DNA of 64,000 nt from Lachnospiraceae bacterium (GTDB taxonomy: Bacteria; Bacillota; Clostridia; Lachnospirales; Lachnospiraceae): positions 1 through 64,000 of the forward strand of contig JAAWAC010000013.1 in the NCBI GenBank assembly GCA_022791975.1, read 5' to 3'. A program made the translations under genes and the position numbers. The notes under the pieces were generated by a model, which was not told the origin of the DNA, searched no databases, and saw nothing but the letters and a program-made list of their open reading frames with translations. Positions within the stretch are counted from its first letter, which is position 1. Each line of letters begins with the position of its first letter. This document shows positions 25,286 to 33,361 of this stretch, piece by piece.

Positions 25286-26383
25286 ATGAAAGGTTATCAG
25301 ATTACAACCTTATGCCTGGCAGGAATGATTTGCTTTGGTGTGAGTTCCATAAAGACAGAAGCCGCAAGTAACCTGGGAGTTGATTCTGGCGGAATCGCTT
25401 CATTATTAAACGAAGCCCATGATGGTACACCTGAGACCAGCGAGGAAATCGCAAAGATTTTATCTCCGTCAGAATATGAGGGTATCTGCATTGCGCAGGT
25501 GGACAATTATGTGAATGTGAGAAGCCTTCCCAGCGAGGAGGGAGAGGTTCTTGGAAAGCTGTACGATGAGTCTGCGGGAACCATTGAGGAAGAGGCCGAC
25601 GGATGGTACAAGATTACATCCGGAAATGTTACAGGATATGTAAAGGGAGATTATGTGGTAACCGGATCTGAGGCAGAGGCATTGGCGGAAGAGGTAGGAC
25701 AGCGGGTAGCTACTGTAACCACAGAAACTCTGCGGGTACGCGATGACGCCAGCCTGGATGCCAGTATTTTAGGATTGATTCCCCAGGAAGAGGAGCTGAC
25801 GGTTTTAGAGGAGGCTGACGGCTGGGTGAAGGTTTCCATTGAGGAGGGCGACGGCTGGGTATCCACAGACTACGTGGATCTGCGCACGGATTTCGTTCAG
25901 GCCGAGTCCAAGGCTGAGGAGGAAGCCCGTCTGGAGGAAGAACGGCAGGCCAGAGAAGAAGCGGCCAGAAGAAATGCCGAGGTATCCAGAAAAACCGGTA
26001 ACAGCGAGAGCCCAGTGGTGGGCAATGGCGGCGGAAGCGCAGGCGGCAACGCAGTGGTTGCATTTGCAAGCCAGTTTGTGGGAAATCCCTATGTATATGG
26101 AGGCACAAGCCTGACAAACGGTGCAGACTGCTCCGGTTTCGTAATGTCCGTGTATGCCAACTTTGGCGTGGGGCTGCCCCATTCTTCCAGCGCTATGCGC
26201 GGTGTGGGCTATGGCGTTAGTCTTTCCGAGGCGCAGCCAGGAGATATCATCTGCTACAGCGGTCATGTGGCCATCTACTGTGGAAACAATACCATTGTGC
26301 ATGCCAGCACCGCAGCCACAGGCATTAAATATACCTCCCCGGTAAACTATAAGAATGTACTGGCTGTGCGGAGAGTATTCTAG
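25286..26383 (+). CDS. Secreted SH3b-NlpC/P60 peptidoglycan hydrolase
   Basis: Cleaves stem peptides of peptidoglycan outside the cell. After a signal peptide (residues 1-27), two bacterial SH3 domains follow (about 65-130, NVRSLPSEEGEVLG; and 145-205, RVRDDASLDASILG), then an Ala/Glu-rich helix (about 210-240) and the NlpC/P60 domain. The catalytic Cys is in GADCSGFV and the His in SGHVAIYCG, with a third polar residue in IVHAS. The 365-residue length and layout match secreted endopeptidases of clostridia. GCCACGGAGGATAAG precedes the ATG. Confidence 0.94.
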   Translation: MKGYQITTLCLAGMICFGVSSIKTEAASNLGVDSGGIASLLNEAHDGTPETSEEIAKILSPSEYEGICIAQVDNYVNVRSLPSEEGEVLGKLYDESAGTIEEEADGWYKITSGNVTGYVKGDYVVTGSEAEALAEEVGQRVATVTTETLRVRDDASLDASILGLIPQEEELTVLEEADGWVKVSIEEGDGWVSTDYVDLRTDFVQAESKAEEEARLEEERQAREEAARRNAEVSRKTGNSESPVVGNGGGSAGGNAVVAFASQFVGNPYVYGGTSLTNGADCSGFVMSVYANFGVGLPHSSSAMRGVGYGVSLSEAQPGDIICYSGHVAIYCGNNTIVHASTAATGIKYTSPVNYKNVLAVRRVF

Positions 26384-26417
26384 GAGAAAGAGCGAAATAA
26401 AAAGGATAACATAGAGA

Positions 26418-26457
26418 CGGCGGGCGCTTGTAAAAACAGGCTGCCTGCTGTTTTTTT
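26418..26457 (+). terminator. Terminator after the NlpC/P60 gene
   Basis: GGCGGGCGCT pairs with GGCTGCCTGCT (wobble pairs included), followed by seven T residues. Confidence 0.75.
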
Positions 26458-26735
26458 GCGGGTAAAGTATTATTGTGCCAGACCTAGGGATTGTTGACAG
26501 GCAGACAAAAATTTTCTACAATATAAAGGATTCCCTCCATGGACAAGGGGATGCCCCGAAGATCAACAAATAGGGGATAATTCTTGCGAATGTTTATGAA
26601 GTCATATATTTTATAATAATTATCAGACGCTGAAAAGAGGGGTGACAAGAAACGGCAGATAAAAATAAGCAAAATGCACAAACTTTTCTTTATGCCAAAA
26701 AATAATCAACAAATATCGTGGAAAAGCGGAAAAAG

Positions 26736-26806
26736 TTATCCACATAAAAACGCGCTAAAAAGCGGCCGAAACAGAGTTATCAACCAAGATATCCACATTA
26801 TCCACA
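26736..26806 (+). other. Cluster of four DnaA-box-like 9-mers
   Basis: TTATCCACA occurs perfectly at 26736-26744 and 26798-26806. Near-copies TTATCAACC and ATATCCACA are at 26777-26785 and 26789-26797, all in the same orientation. An AT-rich stretch follows (26820-26960). No dnaA or dnaN gene is in the window, so this is more likely a DnaA-binding reservoir or regulatory cluster than oriC. It lies in the 631-base gap between the NlpC/P60 gene and trmB, where I see no gene. Confidence 0.6.
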
Positions 26807-26910
26807 TAAAAAGGGGAAATGATCCGGGTTTACATAGTAAAAAATAGAAACAGATGTTTTGTTTATATCTTATAAAGCGTCAAAATTGTGGAAAAAACCA
26901 AAAAAAAAGC

Positions 26911-26940
26911 TTGACATAGGAAGTGTCAAATTATACAAAA
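26911..26940 (+). promoter_or_regulatory. Promoter-like site with overlapping inverted repeat before trmB
   Basis: TTGACA and TGTCAA form a 6-bp dyad around a 7-base centre (26911-26929). The left arm is also a perfect -35 hexamer, with AT-rich -10 candidates (TATACA, 15-base spacing). This suggests an operator over the promoter, but the -10 is not convincing. Confidence 0.4.
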
Positions 26941-27014
26941 AATTATCTGAAAATAACGGCAGAAGTGGAACATGAAATCCAACAGCCATAGGCAGAAAAA
27001 TGGGAGGAAAGGGA

Positions 27015-27653
27015 ATGAGACTTCGAAATATTAAAGGATCCCGGGAAATTATCGGGGCCAGTGACTATGTAATACATGATATGGAGCATTGCCCTGGAAG
27101 ATGGCAAGAAATCTTCGGCAATGCCAATCCCATCCATATTGAAATTGGTATGGGAAAGGGAAAATTTCTGTTGGAGCTGGCCAAAAGGAATCCTGGGATC
27201 AATTATGTGGGCATAGAAAAATATTCCAGTGTGCTTTTGCGGGCCATTGAAAAGCAACGGGAGGAGGAGCTTCCCAATTTATACTTTCTGCGTATGGAGG
27301 CCGAGCATATCAACCAGGTCTTTGCCAGAGAGGAGGTACAGAGGATATATCTGAATTTCTCAGATCCCTGGCCCAAAGATCGTCACGCCAAGCGCAGACT
27401 TACCTCCCGGGAATTTCTGGCCCGTTACCAGGAGATACTGGAAAAAAATGGAAGTGTGGAATTTAAGACGGATAACCGGGAACTGTTTGATTTCTCCCTG
27501 GAGGCCAGAGAGGAGGCGGGCTGGAAACTGCTGGCCTGGACCTATGACCTCCACGGGGATGAAGAACTTCTAAAAGAAAACGTTATGACGGAATATGAGG
27601 AGCGGTTCTGTGCCCAGGGAAATCCCATCCACAAATATATTATTTGTCGCTGA
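27015..27653 (+). CDS. trmB: tRNA (guanine-N7-)-methyltransferase
   Basis: Uses S-adenosylmethionine to make m7G46 in tRNA. The AdoMet-binding loop reads IEIGMGKGKFLLELAKRNP (near residue 43), and NFSDPWPKDRHAKRRL is the family's signature for tRNA binding and catalysis. The 212-residue length is normal. The ATG at 27015 is chosen because GGGAGGAAAGGGA precedes it; an in-frame ATG at 27000 has none. The last 14 bases overlap the convergent AI-2E-type transporter gene. Confidence 0.95.
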   Translation: MRLRNIKGSREIIGASDYVIHDMEHCPGRWQEIFGNANPIHIEIGMGKGKFLLELAKRNPGINYVGIEKYSSVLLRAIEKQREEELPNLYFLRMEAEHINQVFAREEVQRIYLNFSDPWPKDRHAKRRLTSREFLARYQEILEKNGSVEFKTDNRELFDFSLEAREEAGWKLLAWTYDLHGDEELLKENVMTEYEERFCAQGNPIHKYIICR

Positions 27654-28827
27654 GATCCGGGTCCTCCAGGGTAACTTGCTTTTCCAGTAGCCGTCTGTCC
27701 AGCCACTTATTCAGAAGGAAGTTGAAAATGGCCACAATGGGAACCCCCAGGAACATACCCAGGACTCCGGCCAGCTTGCCTCCCAGCATAATGGCAAAAA
27801 TGATCCACAGAGGGCGCAGCCCGGTGGAATCCCCCAGGATTTTAGGCCCCAGGATCAGGCCGTCAAACTGCTGAAGAGCTAAAATCATAATCAGATAGAT
27901 AAGGCAGCTGGCCGGGGACACCAGAAGAGTCAGGAGAGCTCCTGGGATAGCGCCCACATAGGGACCAAAATAAGGAATCATATTGGTGATGCCCACGATC
28001 ACGCTGATCAGCAGGGTAAAAGGCAGTCGGAGAATATTCATCAGCACAAAGCACAGACAGCCGATGATCAGGGAGTCAATGGACTTCCCAATAATATATT
28101 TGCTGAAAATTCGTTCACATTCCCGGGCTGTGGACAAAAAGGAAACAGCCGCGTCCTTTCGGAGAAAGGCAAAGGAAAGCCGCCGCAGAGAATAGCGCAG
28201 CCGGGCCTTTTCCGTCAACATATAGATGGAGACAATGAGTGAAATCAATAGATTGATCAGCCAGCTGATAACAGACATGGAAGCCTCATACAACTTGGGT
28301 AGGGCATTGGTGGCAAATTCCCGGGCGGTCCGGACTAAATCCGGGCCCATTTCCTGAAATAGCTGGTTGAAATAGGCAAAATCCATGTCCGGGTACCTGG
28401 TTTCCAGACTCAAAAGAAAGCCCTCCACCTGGTTGTAGGCGTCAGGAATCAGGTTGACCAGCTCTGCAATGGTGTCAATTAGCTGAGGAATAATGTAAAA
28501 CAGAGCCACAGACACAAAGCCAAGGACAGCTATATAGGACAGGAGAATGGCTAAAATCTTGCTAAGCAGGCGGAAGCGGCCGTGAAAGAGCCTTTCCAGA
28601 AGGCGCAGGACCTGATTTACAAAGGGATTGATAATATAGGCGATAAGTGCCCCAATGAGAAAGGGTGAGAGCACCTGGCGCAGATGTCCCAGAGAGATCA
28701 GAGTACTATCCCAGTCCATAATGGCCTTGATAATAATACAGCCCACCAGAAGAAGCCCAGTGGCGTAGACGCAGATGGTAAAATACTTTTTGTTGGATTC
28801 AAATTTGTTGTTTTTCATTGAGTTCAT
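27640..28827 (-). CDS. AI-2E/PerM-family permease
   Basis: An integral membrane protein of the AI-2E transporter superfamily (PerM/YdiK/YubA type), 395 residues with about eight helices. The family's signature block NMIPYFGPYVGAIPGALLTLL is near residue 290 and is followed by LILGPKILGDSTGLRPLWII. The substrate is unknown; family members include autoinducer exporters, Na+/H+ antiporters and sporulation proteins. The gene stands alone, convergent with trmB. The ATG has AAGGTTTC only, a weak ribosome binding site. Confidence 0.9.
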   Translation of the reverse strand: MNSMKNNKFESNKKYFTICVYATGLLLVGCIIIKAIMDWDSTLISLGHLRQVLSPFLIGALIAYIINPFVNQVLRLLERLFHGRFRLLSKILAILLSYIAVLGFVSVALFYIIPQLIDTIAELVNLIPDAYNQVEGFLLSLETRYPDMDFAYFNQLFQEMGPDLVRTAREFATNALPKLYEASMSVISWLINLLISLIVSIYMLTEKARLRYSLRRLSFAFLRKDAAVSFLSTARECERIFSKYIIGKSIDSLIIGCLCFVLMNILRLPFTLLISVIVGITNMIPYFGPYVGAIPGALLTLLVSPASCLIYLIMILALQQFDGLILGPKILGDSTGLRPLWIIFAIMLGGKLAGVLGMFLGVPIVAIFNFLLNKWLDRRLLEKQVTLEDPDLSDK

Positions 28828-28957
28828 AGGGAAACCTTCTTTAAATGTAAGTGGGGTAAAACAGATTCATTTTTAATTATTATAGTGAGTTTCCCTGAGA
28901 GATACAAGGCAGATAAAAGAACTTTCACAAAAAATTTATAAAATTTTAAAAAAACAC

Positions 28958-28986
28958 TTGCATTTTCTTAAGACATAGATTATAAT
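28958..28986 (+). promoter_or_regulatory. Promoter of tRNA-Lys
   Basis: TTGCAT, a 17-base spacer and TATAAT (28981-28986), 31 bases before the mature tRNA 5' end. Confidence 0.8.
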
Positions 28987-29017
28987 AGGTTTTGCGTTGA
29001 AAAATTATAGAGAGTAA

Positions 29018-29090
29018 GCGCTTCTAGCTCAGTTGGTAGAGCACCTGACTCTTAATCAGGGTGTCCAGGGTTCGAGCCCCTGGAGGCGCA
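29018..29090 (+). tRNA. tRNA-Lys, anticodon CTT
   Basis: A 73-base cloverleaf. Acceptor GCGCTTC pairs with GAGGCGC (one G-T), discriminator A. The D-arm is TAGCTCAGTTGGTAGAGC, the anticodon stem CTGA/TCAG holds CTCTTAA, and the T-arm is CAGGGTTCGAGCCCCTG. CCA is not encoded. It decodes AAG and is a single-gene unit. Confidence 0.96.
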
Positions 29091-29093
29091 TGC

Positions 29094-29141
29094 AGGGCAC
29101 TGGTTTTGCAGCGAAAGGCTGTGGGGTCGGTGTCTTTTTTT
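29094..29141 (+). terminator. Terminator after tRNA-Lys
   Basis: GGCACTGGTTTTGCAGC pairs with GGCTGTGGGGTCGGTGTC through a long stem rich in G-U pairs around a GAAA loop, followed by seven T residues. Confidence 0.75.
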
Positions 29142-29180
29142 GTAAGGTTCATTTAAATAATTCTTGAAAAATCAACTACC

Positions 29181-29843
29181 CTATACTAGAATATTCATAT
29201 GAGGAAGGGTTATGGTAAAAGTAGTTCCCTTTCCCAGGGCGGAGACCACTTCGATCTGCCCGTGATGCGCATCAATGATTTTTTTCGTAATTGCCATTCC
29301 CAACCCGCTTCCTGTTGATTTATGGCTGATAAAGGGTTTAAAAAGAGAGGAAAGATACTCTCCACTCATGCCGCAGCCGTCGTCAGAGATGATGAGAATA
29401 ATGTCGCTTAAATATTTGCGGACAGACATGGTGATACATCCGTTATCGGAGGTGGCCTCGCAGGCATTTTTCAGAATGTTTAGCAGGGCCTGTTTCAGTT
29501 TGACCGGACTGCCGAATAGAGAAGGCAACTGACTTGGCAGGTGTAGAGAAAAGTGCTTGTGGGTCTCCAAAAGAAAAGGGCGCAGGCTTTCCTCCAGGGA
29601 AAGAGCCAGCCGGCGAACATCCACCTCGCATCGGAAAAATTGAGAATCATCATTATAGGAAGCCAAATCTTCCAAAAGGGTGCCCAGATAGTTCACATCC
29701 TCCAAGGTTTGTCCCCAGAATTGAAAATCTTTCACTTCTGGATGTAGCTGCTGAATAAGCTGGAGGGAGCTGTTGATTAGGGTCAAAGGATTGCGTATTT
29801 CATGTACGATTTTGGAAATGGCAAAAGTATCGAAATTGTCCAT
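29181..29843 (-). CDS. Orphan cytoplasmic sensor histidine kinase
   Basis: A minimal kinase of about 220 residues with a dimerisation/phosphoacceptor domain (H-box IVHEIRNPLTLINSS, near residue 14) and a complete HATPase domain: N-box LLNILKNACEA, G1 ISDDGCGM, F-box and G2 GSGLGMAITKKI. There is no transmembrane or PAS sensor and no response regulator beside it. In spore-forming clostridia such orphan kinases often feed Spo0A (inference). The ATG at 29843 has AGGAG 11 bases upstream; the frame stays open to a TTG at 29885. The upstream region contains TTGGTCGAA, one mismatch from a Spo0A box. Confidence 0.85.
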   Translation of the reverse strand: MDNFDTFAISKIVHEIRNPLTLINSSLQLIQQLHPEVKDFQFWGQTLEDVNYLGTLLEDLASYNDDSQFFRCEVDVRRLALSLEESLRPFLLETHKHFSLHLPSQLPSLFGSPVKLKQALLNILKNACEATSDNGCITMSVRKYLSDIILIISDDGCGMSGEYLSSLFKPFISHKSTGSGLGMAITKKIIDAHHGQIEVVSALGKGTTFTITLPHMNILV

Positions 29844-29992
29844 GGTTTGTATCACTCCTCTACTAAAGTTTACCATTGCTTCCAAAAAATGGCAAACGAA
29901 AACAATCTACATTTTTCGACCAATATTGGCAAAGTGTAGAATATTTAACGTTAAATTCTGGCAGGAAAAGCCGCATAGAAAGGGTGGGAAGA

Positions 29993-30406
29993 GTGAAAGA
30001 TTCAACTTGTATTTTCTGTAAAATAGCAAATGGAGAAATTCCATCCTCAACCATTTATGAGGATGAGGATTTTCGGGTATTTCTGGACCTGGGACCAGCA
30101 GCCAAAGGGCATGCGCTGATCGTGCCCAAGGAACATTATGCCAGCATCTATGAGCTGGAGGATACACTTTGCAGCAGGGTATTTCTGCTGGCAAAAAAGC
30201 TGGCTCTTCGCATGAGGGAAGTTTTACACTGTGACGGCATTAACATTATGCAGAACAATGGTCCGGTAGCTGGACAGACAGTATTTCATTTTCATTTACA
30301 TTTGATTCCACGATATGAGGGAGACAGCGCCGGGATTCGGTGGAACCCGGGAAATGTCACTCCGGAGGAGTTGGCAGAGCTGGTGGAGATATTAAGAGTA
30401 GAATGA
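29993..30406 (+). CDS. HIT-family nucleotide hydrolase/transferase (Hint-like)
   Basis: A small cytosolic purine nucleoside phosphoramidase-type protein. CIFCKIANGEIPSSTIYEDED is the family N-terminus with its CxxC, and FHFHLHLIPR is the histidine triad HxHxHxx (near residue 107). The GTG at 29993 is chosen because GGTGGGAAGA precedes it and the family begins a few residues before the CxxC; the frame runs further upstream without homology. The ECF sigma gene begins 2 bases after its stop, so the two are co-transcribed. Confidence 0.92.
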   Translation: MKDSTCIFCKIANGEIPSSTIYEDEDFRVFLDLGPAAKGHALIVPKEHYASIYELEDTLCSRVFLLAKKLALRMREVLHCDGINIMQNNGPVAGQTVFHFHLHLIPRYEGDSAGIRWNPGNVTPEELAELVEILRVE

Positions 30407-30407
30407 T

Positions 30408-30968
30408 ATGAGCAATAAACACAAAAGAGAAACGACGCAAAGCGAGACGGAGGAATTTAAGGCAGTATATCTGGAGTATCACAATCTGGTTCTAAAGGTT
30501 GCCTTTAATCACATAGGTGATTACCATATTGCTCAGGATATTTGTCAGGAAGTATTCTTTCGTCTGCATCTTTATTTTGATTCCATGGCAAGGGAAAAGA
30601 TGAAGGCGTGGCTTGTGGTAGTTGCCGCAAACATTGCAAGGGATTTGAAAAAGAAAGGCGGAAAGTACAGAGAAAGTGTAGGTCTGCCAGAGACAGAGGA
30701 GCTGGAAAACCTGTCAGATACCAGCAACAATATTGAAGAATTCCTGGAGCGCTCCGATGCATTACTTTTCTGCACGGAGGCTCTTGCCGCTTTGCGTGAG
30801 AAAAATAAAACTTGGTATGAAGTGCTGATTCTTGTGGAATGTATGGAAGTTCCAAGAAAGAAAATTGCAGAGGTCCATGGTGTGAGACTGGGAACTGTGG
30901 ACGGTTACTTAAGACGGGCGAAGAAATGGCTGAGAAGGAATTACGGTGACGCATATCAGGATCTGTAA
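30408..30968 (+). CDS. RNA polymerase ECF-type sigma factor
   Basis: A 186-residue sigma-70 family factor. Region 2 reads YHNLVLKVAFNHIGDYHIAQ then DICQEVFFRLH (residues 27-55); region 4 has IAEVHGVRLGTVDGYLRRAKKWLRR near the C-terminus. It directs polymerase to a private promoter set, probably on an envelope signal (inference). It is tightly coupled to the HIT gene upstream. The usual anti-sigma partner is not next to it; a membrane protein with a DUF4367-type domain lies 1.3 kb further on, beyond a divergent murG gene, and is a candidate partner. Confidence 0.9.
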   Translation: MSNKHKRETTQSETEEFKAVYLEYHNLVLKVAFNHIGDYHIAQDICQEVFFRLHLYFDSMAREKMKAWLVVVAANIARDLKKKGGKYRESVGLPETEELENLSDTSNNIEEFLERSDALLFCTEALAALREKNKTWYEVLILVECMEVPRKKIAEVHGVRLGTVDGYLRRAKKWLRRNYGDAYQDL

Positions 30969-30987
30969 AACCCGAGCAGCCGAAAAA

Positions 30988-31010
30988 GGGGAGCTGCCAT
31001 TGGCAGCTCC
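30988..31010 (-). terminator. Terminator between the sigma gene and murG (both directions)
   Basis: GGAGCTGCC and GGCAGCTCC form a perfect 9-bp stem with an ATT loop. On the minus strand it is followed by CCTTTTTC, fitting termination of murG; on the plus strand it follows the sigma gene with only a weak T-run. Confidence 0.75.
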
Positions 31011-31022
31011 TTAAATCGAGAA

Positions 31023-32087
31023 TCATGAGATTTGCTGTTCAATCAGTGTGGTAATGGTGTCAATGGCATTGGATTGTTTGCTTCCCTCCATACTTCCCAC
31101 GTAGGAGGCACGCTCCTCATACAGGTGGCAAATAGTCTCATACAGCAGGTCATCTGTCAGGGCTTCCTCCTCCAAAACCTTGGAAAAACCCTGCTTTTCA
31201 AAAGAGCGGGCATTGAGGATCTGATCCCCCCGGCTGGCTGCGGCAGATAGGGGAATCAAAAGGCTTGGCTTGCGAAGAGCTAGTAGCTCACAGATGGCAT
31301 TTGCTCCGGCTCGGGACACTACGATATCGGCCAGAGCCAGCAGGTCCTTGAGCTCTTTCTCAATGTACTCATACTGAACATAGTCTGGGGTTCCGGCCAG
31401 GGCAGGGTCTGTTTTTCCCTTGCCACACAGATGCATCACCTGAAACCGGGGGAGAAGCCGGGGCAGTATAGAACGGATGGCGTCATTGACAGCCGCTGCG
31501 CCCATGCTGCCTCCCATAACCAGAATCGATGGCTTGTTGGCAGAAAACCCGGTAAAGTGCAGAGCGGCCAGACGGCTTCCCGTTAACAGCTCCTGACGGA
31601 TGGGAGAACCGGTGAGAACTGCCTTGCACTCTGGCAGGTGAGAGATGGTCTCTGGAAAATTACAGCAGATTTTGGCCGCAGAGGGAATGCACAGTTTGTT
31701 TGCCAGCCCCGGGGTCATGTCTGATTCGTGGAGAATCGCCGGGATATGACAATGCCTGGCTGCTAGAACCACGGGAACAGATACAAATCCCCCCTTGGAA
31801 AACAGCACCTGGGGCTTGAGCTTTTTCATCAGGGAGCAAGCCTCCCCATAGCCCTTTAGCACCCGAAAGGGGTCTGTGAAATTTTTAGCATCAAAATAAC
31901 GGCGCAGTTTGCCGGAGGAAATCCCATAATAGGGAATTCCCAGTTCCTCGATTAGCTTTTTTTCTATACCATCGCGGGAACCAATATAATGAATCTCGTA
32001 GCCCAGCTCCTGTAGGCGCGGAAGCAGGGCAATATTGGGCGTTACATGGCCAGCTGTGCCGCCGCCCGTTAGTACAATCCGTTTCAT
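31023..32087 (-). CDS. murG: MurG-type lipid II GlcNAc transferase
   Basis: Transfers N-acetylglucosamine from UDP-GlcNAc onto lipid I at the inner membrane face, completing lipid II. The MurG signatures are present: TGGGTAGHVTPNIAL at the N-terminus, FSKGGFVSVPVVLAA (near residue 97), HESDMTPGLANKL (near 122), and the UDP-GlcNAc pocket VSRAGANAICELLAL and AASRGDQ in the second half. The gene is solitary and not in a mur/dcw cluster, so it may be a paralogue; the window cannot tell. A TTGACA...CATAAT promoter on the minus strand (about 32158-32186) precedes it. Confidence 0.92.
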   Translation of the reverse strand: MKRIVLTGGGTAGHVTPNIALLPRLQELGYEIHYIGSRDGIEKKLIEELGIPYYGISSGKLRRYFDAKNFTDPFRVLKGYGEACSLMKKLKPQVLFSKGGFVSVPVVLAARHCHIPAILHESDMTPGLANKLCIPSAAKICCNFPETISHLPECKAVLTGSPIRQELLTGSRLAALHFTGFSANKPSILVMGGSMGAAAVNDAIRSILPRLLPRFQVMHLCGKGKTDPALAGTPDYVQYEYIEKELKDLLALADIVVSRAGANAICELLALRKPSLLIPLSAAASRGDQILNARSFEKQGFSKVLEEEALTDDLLYETICHLYEERASYVGSMEGSKQSNAIDTITTLIEQQIS

Positions 32088-32306
32088 ATTTAGGAAAAAC
32101 CTCCTGTTTATTATTGTATATTAGAATTTTAGCTGTAAACATACTCCATTGCCATTTATTATGATAGGTTCACTGACTTCTGTCAATGGAATGTTGTCAG
32201 ATAAAATGCAAAAAAGGCAATCATTTGGCCGTATAGGAAAGGATGCCCCCGAAAGTGACAAAAACAGACGCTGCCTGGGATGCTTGGAGGGGGAGAGGAG
32301 ATTGAG

Positions 32307-33296
32307 ATGACAAAGGAGAAAAAAAATACAGATTCTCTGAATCAGTATTTAGAAACAGAAGCAGCATTTCTGGAAGAATACGCAAGGCAGCATGGATCGA
32401 AGCTGCAAGAAATGGACTTTGACTTGGAGGCTGGCTATGCCCAGCTGATGGAGGCCGTGGCTAAAAGAGAGCAGGCAGGAAACCCGGCCGAGACAGAGGC
32501 CCAGGCGGAAGAAAGGATGGCGGCCTGGAAAAGAAATCGCCTGGGAGATACTGCCAGCGAAAAAACAGAGAAAATTACAGATGGCAGCCGGGAAGCGAAG
32601 CTTTCGACGCCAGATGAAAAAGAAAAATATTCAGAGGAGAAGGGCGATAAAGAACATGGCAGAAAGTGCCGGAAAGGACGCCGGAACCTTGCAAACCACA
32701 AAGCAAGCAGCCGCAAAATCGCCTGGAGAACCATGGTCTCTATGGTGGCCATACTGGTTTTGGTAGTTGTGCTAGATACCGGAACTATCGGTCAGAAGAT
32801 ATATCGGCCGGAATCTGTGGTTGAGCATAAAGATGGGGAAATTGTTATTAAGGTGAATAATGAGGAGTGGATAGAAACTGAGGTAGAGGAGGATGCGATC
32901 TATCAGGAAATTGAAGAGCGACTTGGAATCCGGGCATTAAGATTAGGATATAAGCCGGCAGGGATGGAGCTGTATTGGGTAGAAATTCTAGAAGAGACAG
33001 GAGAAGCCAGAGTACAATATGCATATAAAGGTCAAATTCTGATGATTTACATATGTCGTGACTTTTTCAAATCTGAGATAAATATAAAATCAAATGATAA
33101 AAGGGAAAGCATTGACACTACTGAAATTTTTGCGTTAAGCAAAGAAGTTGATGTTTTTGGAATTGCAAATGGTGTCATAGAAGATACATATTTTGTAGAA
33201 TTAGAAGTTAATAGTACCTATTTTTTTATTGAAGGAACACTGGAAAATAAAGAATTTTTGACAATTATTGAAAATATTTATCTCAAAAGTGTATGA
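32307..33296 (+). CDS. Membrane protein with C-terminal DUF4367-like domain (possible anti-sigma factor)
   Basis: A 329-residue protein with a long, highly charged cytoplasmic N-terminal part (Glu/Lys/Arg rich, residues 1-140), one transmembrane helix (about 147-165, VSMVAILVLVVVL), then an extracytoplasmic domain resembling DUF4367 (RLGYKPAGMELYWVEI, QYAYKGQILMIYICRDF). This layout is shared with anti-sigma factors of ECF systems in clostridia. AGAGGAGATTGAG precedes the ATG at 32307. The 3' third is AT-richer than its surroundings. The secreted protein gene at 33362 follows and may be co-transcribed. Confidence 0.7.
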   Translation: MTKEKKNTDSLNQYLETEAAFLEEYARQHGSKLQEMDFDLEAGYAQLMEAVAKREQAGNPAETEAQAEERMAAWKRNRLGDTASEKTEKITDGSREAKLSTPDEKEKYSEEKGDKEHGRKCRKGRRNLANHKASSRKIAWRTMVSMVAILVLVVVLDTGTIGQKIYRPESVVEHKDGEIVIKVNNEEWIETEVEEDAIYQEIEERLGIRALRLGYKPAGMELYWVEILEETGEARVQYAYKGQILMIYICRDFFKSEINIKSNDKRESIDTTEIFALSKEVDVFGIANGVIEDTYFVELEVNSTYFFIEGTLENKEFLTIIENIYLKSV

Positions 33297-33361
33297 TCAG
33301 CCCCTTCTTAATCGTATTCTTATTGTAAGCTTACAAAAGAATATTATAGAAAGGAGGAACC

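Noticed and set aside
26736-26806. Chromosomal origin oriC
   Set aside because: DnaA boxes are present, but dnaA, dnaN, rpmH and recF are all missing from the window. Kept as a DnaA-box cluster only.
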